Assembly (NCBI GenBank): GCA_016184455.1
Contig: JACPCS010000103.1
Span: 1-64,000 of the forward strand
Source: Acidobacteriota bacterium
GTDB lineage: Bacteria > Acidobacteriota > Vicinamibacteria > Vicinamibacterales > UBA2999
Reading direction: 5' to 3'
DNA length: 64,000 nucleotides
The notes under the pieces are model-generated. The model made no database searches and had not been told where the DNA came from. It saw nothing but the letters and a program-made list of their open reading frames with translations. Of the stretch, positions 49,505 to 61,048 are shown in pieces. Numbering within the stretch: position 1 is the stretch's first letter; every line of letters starts with the position of its first letter. The translations under genes and the position numbers were made by a program.

Positions 49505-50181
49505 TCGTGCAGGACGATGCTGAGGAGGGAAGTGTTGATCTTCAGGCCGCCGTTGTACTCGATGAACCCGAGGTCCCTGAACTTGTTCATGAAGAAGTTG
49601 ACGCGCGATCGCGTCGTCCCGATCATTTCAGCGAGCGTTTCCTGGGAGATTTTCGGTATCTTCCGCTCCTCATCCGCCTGATCGCCGTACCGCGCCAGCA
49701 GTAGAAGGGTTCTCGCCAACCGCTTCTCGCTGGAGTTGAAGAGGTGATCGACCAGATCCGCTTCGATACGGAGGTTCCTCGCCAGCATGTACGAGATGAA
49801 CCGATCCGAGAACGTCGGCTCGTCGTGGAGCAGCCTGAGCATCGCTCCTTTCTCGATGACGAGTACGGTTGTCGGCATCGTCGCGGTGGCTGTCCCGATC
49901 CGAATCGATTGACCGGTCAGAGCGCCTTCCCCGAAGAAGTCGCCGGGTCCCAGCATCGCCACGACCGCTTCTTTACCGGCGCGAGATAACACGGAAATCT
50001 TGATTCCGCCCTTCTGAACGTACATGACGGTATCGCTCGGTTGGCCCTGCGAGAAGACGACCTTCCCTTTTGGGAACGTCACAACGCGCTGTGCCGCACC
50101 TGCGGATTTGAGGAACGCCTGGACGTCGAAGTCGGGGCGTATCTCGCGTGTCTTGAGCGACTGTGCCTTCGTTTTCGCCAT
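49501..50181 (-). CDS. Crp/Fnr family transcriptional regulator
   Basis: VTFPKGKVVFSQGQPSDTVMYVQKGGIKISVLSRAGKEAVVAMLGPGDFFGEGAL...SQETLAEMIGTTRSRVNFFMNKFRDLGFI. Confidence 0.93.
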   Translation of the reverse strand: MAKTKAQSLKTREIRPDFDVQAFLKSAGAAQRVVTFPKGKVVFSQGQPSDTVMYVQKGGIKISVLSRAGKEAVVAMLGPGDFFGEGALTGQSIRIGTATATMPTTVLVIEKGAMLRLLHDEPTFSDRFISYMLARNLRIEADLVDHLFNSSEKRLARTLLLLARYGDQADEERKIPKISQETLAEMIGTTRSRVNFFMNKFRDLGFIEYNGGLKINTSLLSIVLHD

Positions 50182-50282
50182 CGTGAATCGGTCGAATTAT
50201 CGCACGCGGACATGCGGCCCCAGGCGCGTCTGCGTGTGCAATAGAAGACAGCGCCGGTCGCCGCCTCCGCAGAAGATCGCGA

Positions 50283-50600
50283 GTGGAACGCATGCAACTT
50301 AGGACCGCTCGCCTGTGTCTGGACTGCGACAACATCCATGAGACACAACAGTGTCCGGTGTGTGCGTCGAAGACGTTCGCCTTCATGACACGCTGGGTCC
50401 CCGCTCCCGAACGACGACGCGTGGCCAGGGCTGCGACTGTCAGCTCCACGGAGGCGGTCGCGTACCGACGCCTGCTCACCGCGGATGCACTAAGGCCCAA
50501 GGCCCTGGACCTGCTCAAGAGGGGCGCGCTCGCGTTGGCTGCGGTCAGCTTCGGTCGATGGTTGTGGAGACGAAGCCAGCGACGTCTTGCCGCGGTCTAA
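50283..50600 (+). CDS. small CxxC zinc-ribbon-like hypothetical protein
   Basis: CLDCDNIHETQQCPVCASKTF plus C-terminal hydrophobic/basic region. Confidence 0.6.
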   Translation: MERMQLRTARLCLDCDNIHETQQCPVCASKTFAFMTRWVPAPERRRVARAATVSSTEAVAYRRLLTADALRPKALDLLKRGALALAAVSFGRWLWRRSQRRLAAV

Positions 50601-50743
50601 CCAGCCAAGGGGCTCCGCCCCTTGATATCCCCGCGGAGCCCCTCGGCTGGTTGTCCAGCATTGGCGTGGCGCGCTCGCGCGCTAGGACCGCTATGCGAGT
50701 CACAACGAGTACAGAATTCGCGCAACGAGGCGCATAGCGGTCC
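50599..50743 (+). repeat. dispersed bipartite palindromic repeat, copy 2 (inside island)
   Basis: AACCAGCCAAGGGGCTCCGCCCCTTGATATCCCCGCGG...CGGCTGGTT then GGACCGCTATGCG...CGCATAGCGGTCC. Confidence 0.85.
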
Positions 50744-50755
50744 ACAACGAAGCGT

Positions 50756-51634
50756 TTACGGCGCGTCGCTGGTTGGGCTGATCATTGCAGCCGTCGGATC
50801 ATGAATCGTGAGGAACCGGCGCAGCTCGCGGTTCTCGGGGAAGTCGCGCGCGATCAACCGCGCGGTGGCAACGGCCGCGGGGATTTCCTGTTCGCGTACC
50901 TGCATATCCCAGAGCGCGAACATCGCCTCCGTCTGAACGAAGAAATCGCCGCCGCCCTCTTCGACCACCTGGCGAACGGCAACCAGTCCGCGCTTCTTGT
51001 TACCACCCCCAAGGAGCCAGCGGACACCCCTCGGAACCTTCGTCCCGACGATGTAATCGACCCAGGCCCGCGCAACGCGGGCCCGAACGTTTTCGGGATT
51101 CATTCGAAGGGCACGGTCGAGCGATCGGCGAGCTTCCCAGTATTCATCCCACCCGGTCTTGCGGCCGAGTGTACCCAACTGGAGCCATACATAGTTCAGG
51201 TCCAGCTTTCCCAGGAAGAACAAGGTGTCTTCGTCCTCGGGGAGGATCTCCAGCCTCGCCCGCGCCAAGGTCTGACCTCGGACCGTCTCCGCCAGGAACG
51301 CGGACATGAGTGCAGAACAGGTGGCACACAGCCTCCATGCGGTGGTCTTGTCGAGGTTCTCCTGTTCCCCGAGTGCTTTCTTGATCTGGAAGAGCAGCGT
51401 GGACGTACGCAGTTCGCAGGCCGCGAGGTCGTCGGGGCGTGCCGTACACAGCGCAAGGGTTACCGTAGCCGCCGTATCGTAATCGCCGTTGTAGAAGAAT
51501 CGCTGCGCCTCTTGGAGCGTTGGAGAGCGAGCGATTTCGTCGGCAGCGCGTGGCGCCAACAACGTCCTGTTCGAGTGCAACTGGACATGCTGCAGACCCA
51601 ACAGGATGACGATCAGGGCAACAGAAACTCTCAT
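50756..51634 (-). CDS. hypothetical secreted TPR-like protein
   Basis: 292 aa; SPTLQEAQRFFYNGDYDTAATVTLALCTARPDDLAACELRTS...EARRSLDRALRMNPENVRARVARAWVDY. Confidence 0.65.
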   Translation of the reverse strand: MRVSVALIVILLGLQHVQLHSNRTLLAPRAADEIARSPTLQEAQRFFYNGDYDTAATVTLALCTARPDDLAACELRTSTLLFQIKKALGEQENLDKTTAWRLCATCSALMSAFLAETVRGQTLARARLEILPEDEDTLFFLGKLDLNYVWLQLGTLGRKTGWDEYWEARRSLDRALRMNPENVRARVARAWVDYIVGTKVPRGVRWLLGGGNKKRGLVAVRQVVEEGGGDFFVQTEAMFALWDMQVREQEIPAAVATARLIARDFPENRELRRFLTIHDPTAAMISPTSDAP

Positions 51635-51879
51635 ATGCCAGCGTAACGGGAACCGCCACTCGGCACTGTTCCAAACGGCACATGTTCACGCGTAGGGCTT
51701 GCGTGATATCGCAGTCTCAAGGAGGGTTCAATGCGTAGCGACCCGGTTGGAACGAGAGCGAGCAATCGGGCGAAGCGGCTCGGTCAAGAACACTACGCGC
51801 GAGATGAATCCGCTGCCCTCTGGCGACGTCGCAGCAGGAAGATGCAGCGCAGGCGACGGCCGCCTCGGTCGAGCGCTGG

Positions 51880-52164
51880 GTGACGATTCTCGCGGCCATG
51901 AGACGACTGACCGACGCGTACAACACCGGGGCGAACCGTGTCGTTCTGAGTGTCATTGAACAGTCCGGACCGCCGACCGTTACGGTCGCCGCGAGCGGTG
52001 AAGGGGCGCCTCATCTCACCGTCACGCTTGAGGACACGCTGATTTGCATGCGCGCCCGTGACGCCCTGGATATTCCGCACGCGACGGAGTTCCGGCTGCG
52101 TTCTGACTGCGGTGACGATGCCACGGCGGCGTACTTCCTGCAGAATTGGATGCAGCATCTGTAA
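51880..52164 (+). CDS. small hypothetical protein
   Basis: 94 aa; MTILAAMRRLTDAYNTGANRVVLSVIEQSGPPTVTVAASG... Confidence 0.45.
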   Translation: MTILAAMRRLTDAYNTGANRVVLSVIEQSGPPTVTVAASGEGAPHLTVTLEDTLICMRARDALDIPHATEFRLRSDCGDDATAAYFLQNWMQHL

Positions 52165-52254
52165 CACTGCGATTGGATGTGTTCAGGGTTGGAGTTCAGA
52201 CCTGTTCAGTTTAGGACAGCGCGCCCGTGTACGCATTCGGTAGGCTTCATTTGC

Positions 52255-52449
52255 ATGGTGTTGTTTCCGCGGCCAGCGCCTCGGTCCTATGTCGGGTGTC
52301 CGCGGTGCGGATCGCCACACGCCTTCGTCACGCTTGCGCGAACTGACACGCAGTGCTCTTTCTGTCCCCAGTGCAGGTATCTCTGGGACACGCTTCGAGC
52401 GTCGCACCCGGCGTACTCGACGCCTCGTCCCGCGACTGTTCGCGACTGA
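52255..52449 (+). CDS. small zinc-ribbon protein
   Basis: GCPRCGSPHAFVTLARTDTQCSFCPQCRYLWDT (two CxxC pairs). Confidence 0.55.
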   Translation: MVLFPRPAPRSYVGCPRCGSPHAFVTLARTDTQCSFCPQCRYLWDTLRASHPAYSTPRPATVRD

Positions 52450-52505
52450 ACAATCGCACTTTTCGCGAACGGCCTATCTGCGCCGTTTCGATGACGGATC
52501 AATCA

Positions 52506-52775
52506 ATGAGGAATTGTGGATGTGGCGGTGTAGGGGTCTTGGCACTCGTCCTGTGCGGGACTGCATTGGCAGCCCAGGATTTTGGTCGCTATCGGGAATT
52601 CGAGCTCGGAATTGACGTCGCCGCCGTGTCAACGGTTACTGGCACCGCCGCATCGGATCTGAAGGTGATCCATGCACGACGATCCCGGCACTCCTATCGC
52701 GCAGTGGGGCAACCTGGACAACTCAGTCATCTTGTACCGATTGTCGTCGTACCTTTAGGCCGTGATGCTGAATGA
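52506..52775 (+). pseudogene. possible truncated secreted protein
   Basis: MRNCGCGGVGVLALVLCGTALAAQDFGRYREFELGIDVAAVSTVTGTAASDLKVIHAR then sequence loses domain-like character. Confidence 0.3.
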
Positions 52776-53116
52776 CCTCTGGCTTGTGGTACCGAGCCGA
52801 GTTGCGCGATGACCTGAACGCGGCCCGACAGGTCTCGATGATTCGTGAACAGTTTGCGGATGCGCTCGGGGCCGTTGGCTGGCCCGATGGTGCCTGCCTC
52901 TTCCTCACTCGTCACGCTCCAACTGGAAGGGGGCGCGACGATCAGAACGCGGAAGAGGCTGAGGCTGTCTTCTTCTCGCCCGCCGCGATAGCAGCGGTGC
53001 CGCACCTCATCGCCATATGCGGGGCGGAGCCAAGCCCGCCGCCGGACCGGGCCTGCGCGACGCTCCTTGTCGGCACGCCGAGCGACTGGGATCTGTTGCC
53101 GCGCCAGATCCACTAA
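52772..53116 (+). CDS. small hypothetical protein
   Basis: 114-aa ORF inside the island; no family recognised. Confidence 0.35.
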   Translation: MTSGLWYRAELRDDLNAARQVSMIREQFADALGAVGWPDGACLFLTRHAPTGRGRDDQNAEEAEAVFFSPAAIAAVPHLIAICGAEPSPPPDRACATLLVGTPSDWDLLPRQIH

Positions 53117-53132
53117 GACGCATCGCGCACGT

Positions 53133-53324
53133 CTATAGAACCACGGCGATCGTCACGCACACCAGTGCGATCAGGAGTACCACGACGGCGACTCGCATGC
53201 GGCGCTGTGTGATCCGATCGGCTGCCGCGCCCTTGGACTTCCAAGCATTCCAGCGCGCCTCCTGCGCCTCCCGCGTGTCTGTTACCTGGGCGGCCACGGG
53301 TGTTGCCATCTGCAGAGTTGTCAT
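53133..53324 (-). CDS. small single-TM protein
   Basis: TQRRMRVAVVVLLIALVCVTIAVVL C-terminal TM. Confidence 0.4.
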   Translation of the reverse strand: MTTLQMATPVAAQVTDTREAQEARWNAWKSKGAAADRITQRRMRVAVVVLLIALVCVTIAVVL

Positions 53325-53795
53325 GAGATATCAGGCCTCACAATCAGCGTATTCTCCTGCGCGCGGCAGAACTGTCCACAAGTGAACATCGCGATTGTCG
53401 AGGATGCCTGTACAGTGAACGGGCATCGCTTTCCTGAGTTCTGATCTTTCGTCTAATCCTTTCCAGCGGTCAGCTCTCACCAAAGCCTCCACCAGAAGGG
53501 CGAGTGTTCGCCATGAACACCGATGTTTGCAAAAAGGCGACGCACATGCCGGACCTCATTCCCGGCGCGTACGAGCGGAACACGTTGACGTACCGCCAGC
53601 CGGGCTCAATGGGGGGGCCGGCGTTCGGTTCAGCAAACGCCCCCATCGGTCCCAGTTCGTTGGCCGCGGCGACGATTGTCGAGCGGCAGAAGGAAGGTGG
53701 CGGAGGGGTGAATCAACGACGCCGCACGGTGGACGTGCAACCGCAGGCCGGCCGAGGGCTCACGGGCGCCACGTGCGACGACTCTCGGCTGATAA

Positions 53796-55850
<2,055 letters not shown>

Positions 55851-56160
55851 AGGTGCGCCTTCACAAGCCGCCGCGATTGCGCTTTGCGGAATTCGTCGAT
55901 CATCCAGTCGAGACGCGCCTGGCGCTCGTCGCAATCCTCGCGATCGATACTCATGCCCGAACGGTACGCCAGCACGCACACGTCCGGCTGTCCCCGATTG
56001 AACAGCCGCGCGAGGCTCGATCGGCGTACGCTGCCTCGACTGCTTTTCTCAGTTCTCGGCCCCATCGTTGAGGGGCATCTCTCGTCAGAACCTTACCGCG
56101 CCGAGACCCCTCACCAGAAGAGGACTGTCGGATCGCGCATCAGATGAGTCAGTACCACAC

Positions 56161-56373
56161 ATGAAGGCCAGATCAGACCAGACACTTGTCCACGACCTGC
56201 GTGAGCTCATCGCCGCCTTCGATCGCCGGGTGCCGCGCCTCGAGCGCGACGGCGAGCGTGAGATCGCTCATGACGCCCAGGCGTTGAAACGCGCGGCGTC
56301 GACGCGAATTGCGGAGCTCGAGCGATCGGCGTCTGCCACAGCGATCGGCACCGTCGGTGAGGAGACCGTATGA
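56161..56373 (+). CDS. small hypothetical protein
   Basis: 71 aa; DLRELIAAFDRRVPRLERDGEREIAHDAQALKRAASTRIAELE; overlaps next gene start. Confidence 0.5.
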   Translation: MKARSDQTLVHDLRELIAAFDRRVPRLERDGEREIAHDAQALKRAASTRIAELERSASATAIGTVGEETV

Positions 56374-58661
56374 CAGGCGCGGATCAGATCAGGCGATTCG
56401 CGATGCTCGGGAATCATTTGCCCCGCCATTGCGGCATCGCCACATTCACGACGCATCTAATGGATGCGTTGGGCGAACAGTTGCCCGGCGCGGACGGATT
56501 CGTCGTCGCGATGAACGACGCTGGCCGCCGCCACGCCTATCCCTCTCGCGTCCGATTCGAAATCGGGGAAGGCGACCTCACCTCGTATCGCCGCGCGGCG
56601 GATTTCCTGAACGTGAACCAGGTGGACGTGCTGTCGGTCCAGCACGAATACGGGATTTTCGGCGGCAAGGCAGGCGCGCACCTCCTCGAGTTGCTGCGAG
56701 ACCTGCGCATGCCGATCGTCACGACGCTCCACACCATCCTGTCCGAACCGAACTCGTCGCAGCGCATGGTGCTCGAAGAACTGGCGCGGCTGTCGGAGCG
56801 GTTGATCGTGATGAGCAAGTCCGGCGTAGAGCTGCTCAGACGCGTTCATGGCATTCCCGCCGACCAGATCGATCTGATTCCGCACGGTATTCCCGAAGTT
56901 CCGGTAGGAGGGGGCAGCAAAGACCGCCTCGGTCTGGACGGGAAGACCGTCATCCTGACCTTCGGATTGCTGTCTCCCGACAAGGGAATCGAATACGTTG
57001 TCGATGCGCTGCCTGCGATTCTAGCGGCGCAGCCAGACACGGTCTACGTTGTGCTCGGCGCGACGCATCCCCATATTGTCGAGCGTGAAGGCGAGGCCTA
57101 TCGGTTGATGCTCGAGGCGCGAGGCCGGCACCTCGGTGTCGGCGGCAGCATGATCTTTCACAATCGGTTCGTGAGCCAGGACGAACTGACCGAGTTCCTG
57201 TCGGCTGCCGACATTTACATCACGCCGTATCTCAATGCGGAGCAGATCACGTCCGGGACGCTCGCCTATGCCGTTGGCGCAGGCAAAGCGGTCATCTCCA
57301 CTCCGTACATCTACGCGCGCGAACTGCTGGCTGATGAGCGGGGGATACTCGTGCCGTGGAGGGATTCGGGTGCCATCGCCCGCGAGGTCGTCGACTTGGT
57401 CAGCGACGGAGTTCGATATCGGTCGATGTGCGCACGCGCTGCCGACCATGGTCGGGAGATGACGTGGCCGGCGGTTGCGCGTCAGTACGTCGACAGCTTC
57501 TCGGGGGCCCTGGCGAACGACACGCGCCGGCGCCGCACCTCGTTCCAGGCGCAGACGCTGGCTAATCGTCCTGCCGGCTGGCCCGAGATTGACCTCCGGC
57601 ACGTCCGCGCGCTGACCGACGACACCGGGATCCTTCAGCACGCGGTGTTCAGCATTCCGCGCTATGAGGATGGGTACTGCCTGGACGACAACGCGCGGGC
57701 CCTTCTGCTGATGACGCTCCTCGACGAGGCTGGCACCGACGACCCAGTGGCCGTCCGCGGGCTGGCCTCACGCTATCTGGCATTTGTGAGCTACGCGTTC
57801 GATCGATCATCCGGACGCTTCCGGAACTTTCTCTCGTACGGGCGGCAGTGGCTCGAGCCGCAAGGGTCGGAGGACAGCCATGGCCGGGCGCTCTGGGCGC
57901 TCGGTGCGGTCGTGGGCCGGGCGAGTGATCCCGGCCGGCACAGCCTCGCCGGCGATCTTTTTCATGCCGCAATGCCGGCCGTAACGACGTTCACCAGCCC
58001 TCGGGCGTGGGCGTACGTGCTCCTCGGCATCGAGGAGTACCTTCGGGCGTTTCAGGGCGATAGCATCGTTGAAGCACTGCGCGAGGATCTGTCGACACGC
58101 CTGCTCGGCCTCTTTCAGCGAACCAGTAAACAGGATTGGCCGTGGTTCGAGGATTCCGTCACGTATTGCAATGCGCGACTGTCACAGGCCCTCATCGTCT
58201 CTGGAACCCGCATGCATCGGAACGATATCGTCGATACCGGCCTACGTTCGCTCGACTGGCTGGTGTCGCTTCAGCTGTCTCGCGAGGGCGATTTCGCCCC
58301 GATCGGCTGCAACGGCTTCCTTTCACGCGGCGGAACGGCGGCGGCGTTCGATCAGCAGCCGGTCGAAGCCTGCACCGTGAACTCGGCCTGTCTCACCGCC
58401 TACGGTGTCAGCGGCGACGCCCGCTGGATGGAGCACGGTGCTCGCGCATTCGACTGGTTCCTCGGGCAGAACGATCTCCAGCAGTGGCTCTACGACCCCT
58501 CGACTGGTGGCTGCCGCGACGGTCTGCACGCCGACCGCACGAATCGAAACCAGGGCGCGGAGGCGACGCTGTCGTTCCTCTTGGCACTGTGCGAGATGCG
58601 CGCAGTCCATCAGATCGAGAGCCGGCCGGCCCCAGCGCTCGCGTTGCAGCTCACATCATGA
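56370..58661 (+). CDS. GT4-like glycosyltransferase fused to six-hairpin glycosidase-like domain
   Basis: GNHLPRHCGIATFTTHLMDAL...VLTFGLLSPDKGIEYVVDALPAIL...SGTLAYAVGAGKAVISTPY; C-term FSIPRYEDGYCLDDNARALLLM...FEDSVTYCNARLSQALI. Confidence 0.88.
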   Translation: MTGADQIRRFAMLGNHLPRHCGIATFTTHLMDALGEQLPGADGFVVAMNDAGRRHAYPSRVRFEIGEGDLTSYRRAADFLNVNQVDVLSVQHEYGIFGGKAGAHLLELLRDLRMPIVTTLHTILSEPNSSQRMVLEELARLSERLIVMSKSGVELLRRVHGIPADQIDLIPHGIPEVPVGGGSKDRLGLDGKTVILTFGLLSPDKGIEYVVDALPAILAAQPDTVYVVLGATHPHIVEREGEAYRLMLEARGRHLGVGGSMIFHNRFVSQDELTEFLSAADIYITPYLNAEQITSGTLAYAVGAGKAVISTPYIYARELLADERGILVPWRDSGAIAREVVDLVSDGVRYRSMCARAADHGREMTWPAVARQYVDSFSGALANDTRRRRTSFQAQTLANRPAGWPEIDLRHVRALTDDTGILQHAVFSIPRYEDGYCLDDNARALLLMTLLDEAGTDDPVAVRGLASRYLAFVSYAFDRSSGRFRNFLSYGRQWLEPQGSEDSHGRALWALGAVVGRASDPGRHSLAGDLFHAAMPAVTTFTSPRAWAYVLLGIEEYLRAFQGDSIVEALREDLSTRLLGLFQRTSKQDWPWFEDSVTYCNARLSQALIVSGTRMHRNDIVDTGLRSLDWLVSLQLSREGDFAPIGCNGFLSRGGTAAAFDQQPVEACTVNSACLTAYGVSGDARWMEHGARAFDWFLGQNDLQQWLYDPSTGGCRDGLHADRTNRNQGAEATLSFLLALCEMRAVHQIESRPAPALALQLTS

Positions 58662-59614
58662 CGTCGTCTCAGCACTACGAGGCGCTCTTCCAGCGGCATC
58701 CGAACAATCCGATCCTGACGGCGGCCGACTGGCCATACCCGGCGCACACGGTGTTCAACGCGGGGGCGACGCGCCTTCCGGACGGCACGACGTTGCTCCT
58801 GTGCCGGGTCGAGGATCGACGGGGCCACTCACACCTGTGTGCTGCGCGGTCCGACAACGGTGTCGACGGATGGAGGATCGATGGCGAGCCCACGCTCTGG
58901 CCAGATCCCGAACGGCATCCGGAGGAATTGTGGGGGATCGAAGATCCGCGCATCACCTTCGTCGACGAGCTTGGGAAATATGTCGTGACCTATACGGCGT
59001 TCAGCCGGGGAGGCCCTGGAGTCGCACTGGCGCTGACCACCGACTTCCGGACGTTCGAGCGGTACGGTTTGGTGATGCAGCCGGACGACAAGGACGCGGC
59101 CCTGTTGCCGCGTCGCATGAATGGGCGCTTCGCGTTGCTCCACCGCCCTTGGACGGATCCGTGCGCGGATATCTGGATGTCCTTCTCGCCCGATCTGCGT
59201 AACTGGGGCGGGCACAAACTAGTGCTGCCGGCACGACGAGGCGCGTGGTGGGACGCCAACCGTGTCGGTCTCTCGCCGCCGCTGATCGAGACATCGCGGG
59301 GATGGCTCATGTTGTATCACGGCGTCAGACGCACGGCGGCCGGCTGTTTGTACAGACTCGGAGCGGCACTGCTCGATCTTGAGACTGCTGAACAGTGCCT
59401 GTTGCGTGGTGACTCGTGGATTTTCGGGCCAGAGACAGCCTACGAGCGCGAAGGCGATGTGGGCTATGTGACGTTCCCGTGCGGATACACGCTCGACGCC
59501 GACGGCGACGGCATCAACTTGTACTACGGCGCTGCCGACACCAGCGTCGCACTCGCGACCGGAAGCATCACCCAGATCCTCGGCTGGCTCGATCGACACG
59601 GCACGGGGGTGTAA
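58658..59614 (+). CDS. GH130-family glycoside phosphorylase/hydrolase-like protein
   Basis: RHPNNPILTAADWPYPAHTVFNAGATRLPDGTTLLLCRVEDRRGHSHL...WGIEDPRITFVDELGKYVVTYTAFSRGG; overlaps GT stop. Confidence 0.88.
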   Translation: MTSSQHYEALFQRHPNNPILTAADWPYPAHTVFNAGATRLPDGTTLLLCRVEDRRGHSHLCAARSDNGVDGWRIDGEPTLWPDPERHPEELWGIEDPRITFVDELGKYVVTYTAFSRGGPGVALALTTDFRTFERYGLVMQPDDKDAALLPRRMNGRFALLHRPWTDPCADIWMSFSPDLRNWGGHKLVLPARRGAWWDANRVGLSPPLIETSRGWLMLYHGVRRTAAGCLYRLGAALLDLETAEQCLLRGDSWIFGPETAYEREGDVGYVTFPCGYTLDADGDGINLYYGAADTSVALATGSITQILGWLDRHGTGV

Positions 59615-59693
59615 CCGGTACGACCGCCAGCCCAGGTCCGACGGTGTGCAATCGGGAACAGCGGTCGCGTGCAGGTATCCGTACACTCGGAGC

Positions 59694-59897
59694 ATGCAAA
59701 CCGACTATGTGAAAGCGGCGTTGACGGGGGTCTGGATCCTGGCAGTCGGCGTTCTCGGCTACGTCTCCGGCACGACATCCTTCGCCGGGTGGACCGTTGT
59801 TGCGATCGTGTCGCTAGTACCCCCCGCGGTCATGGTGCGGCTCTGGAGTGCGCCCACGCCGAGCATGTCCGAGACCATTCGGGAAGTACTTAAATGA
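59694..59897 (+). CDS. small two-TM membrane protein
   Basis: MQTDYVKAALTGVWILAVGVLGYVSGTTSFAGWTVVAIVSLVPPAVMVRLWSAPTPSMSETIREVLK. Confidence 0.6.
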   Translation: MQTDYVKAALTGVWILAVGVLGYVSGTTSFAGWTVVAIVSLVPPAVMVRLWSAPTPSMSETIREVLK

Positions 59898-60081
59898 TCA
59901 TGCAGCTTCGGCGCTATCAAGATTTCGATCTCGGGACGGTCAGCCATCAATGGATAGCCGAACAGCGGCTCGGGCAAGGACACGATCCACAACGCTGAGA
60001 TGGACACCCGGCTGGACTCGAGGCAACAGTCCGAACCGTGTCCGTCTTTGGCACGTCAGCGATAACAACAAAGGACCTATC

Positions 60082-60285
60082 ATGGCAACGATGAACGGTA
60101 CGATTAAGCGCATTACCGAAAAAGGCTTTGGCTTCATTGCAACGGCTGGAGGCACTGAGTATTTCTTCCATCAGTCCGCCTGTGCCCGCACGCCGTTCGA
60201 CGACTTGCGGGAAGGTCAGGCAGTGTCGTTCACCGTGGGGCAGGGTCCGAAGGGCCCCCGTGCTGAGAACGTCAACCTGCAGTAA
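60082..60285 (+). CDS. cold-shock-domain protein
   Basis: MNGTIKRITEKGFGFIATAGGTEYFFHQSACARTPFDDLREGQAVSFTVGQGPKGPRAENV. Confidence 0.92.
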   Translation: MATMNGTIKRITEKGFGFIATAGGTEYFFHQSACARTPFDDLREGQAVSFTVGQGPKGPRAENVNLQ

Positions 60286-60395
60286 CTCACGACAAGGCCT
60301 TCTCCGAATCCCCATTCCCGGCTTTGGTTTCTGGTCGGCCCGCCAGGGCAGCCGTCTGCCTGACATTGTCAGGACAATGCGAAGAGGAACGGCTG

Positions 60396-60417
60396 TGGTG
60401 TGACGGAGGTGTGACAC
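60396..60417. repeat. tandem 11-bp direct repeat, inside right end of island
   Basis: TGGTGTGACGG AGGTGTGACAC, near-identical to the left-junction repeat. Confidence 0.75.
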
Positions 60418-60518
60418 TCCGTCGCGGTCTCGGGTGGGAGGCAGTTGCCTCCCACCTTCGAAAAGACCTGCACAATCAGCAGGAATCGTCTCGGGCCGTC
60501 CCGGGCAGGCCTGTACGT

Positions 60519-60568
60519 TCGGCCTCCGGCGCCGCAGGCCACAGGTTCGAATCCTGTCGGGCGCGCCA
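60519..60568 (+). other. duplicated 3' half of tRNA-Arg(CCG) (att site)
   Basis: TCGGCCTCCGGCGCCGCAGGCCACAGGTTCGAATCCTGTCGGGCGCGCCA; 48/50 identical to 48724..48773. Confidence 0.95.
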
Positions 60569-60580
60569 CATTTCGATCAG

Positions 60581-60602
60581 CCGACTGACAAATGACTGAC
60601 AA
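60581..60602. repeat. tandem 11-bp direct repeat just outside right att
   Basis: CCGACTGACAA ATGACTGACAA, starting 13 nt after the duplicated CCA, the same spacing as at the left junction. Confidence 0.75.
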
Positions 60603-60629
60603 TCCGGAGCGGCTCACGGCTGCCTCCTG

Positions 60630-61010
60630 ACTCGACTGTACGCGACTGCGGCGGACGCCGCCCATCAGCAGCTCAACGTCGGACAGGGTACCGAGCTCGA
60701 TGCCGACTCCGCCGATTTGGATCTCGCCGGCGCGCGCGTGGTGTTGGAACAGGCGCGTGGCGAACTGGCGGGCGCGCAGGCCAGGCTCGCACGTCTGCTC
60801 GGGCGTCCCACAAGCGCCGACCTGCAGGTGGCAGAACTCGAGTCGGCGTGGGCGACCTATGAGGCCGCTGTCCGTGCGCTCGACGCCGTGACGCGTTCCC
60901 TCCGGCTGCAGCGGCTGGAGAACGCTGCCCGGGTCGCTGACGCGGCGGTACGCGACTACCGGGCGGCGCGGGCCGCGTGGGTTCGCCGGTCAGCCATCCT
61001 GCCGCCGTAA
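60630..61010 (+). pseudogene. TolC/outer-membrane efflux-like fragment
   Basis: YATAADAAHQQLNVGQGTELDADSADLDLAGARVVLEQARGELAGAQARLARLLGRP resembles one helical hairpin of OEP proteins; no start or N-terminus visible. Confidence 0.5.
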
Positions 61011-61048
61011 TCCAAAGGCGCGTTGAAGATTCAGGCTGCGCCCGGCTG

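Noticed and set aside
60369-60665. Minus-strand ORF containing [10 protein letters not shown]
   Set aside because: Produced by reading through a tRNA 3' end in reverse; a familiar spurious translation, not a protein domain.
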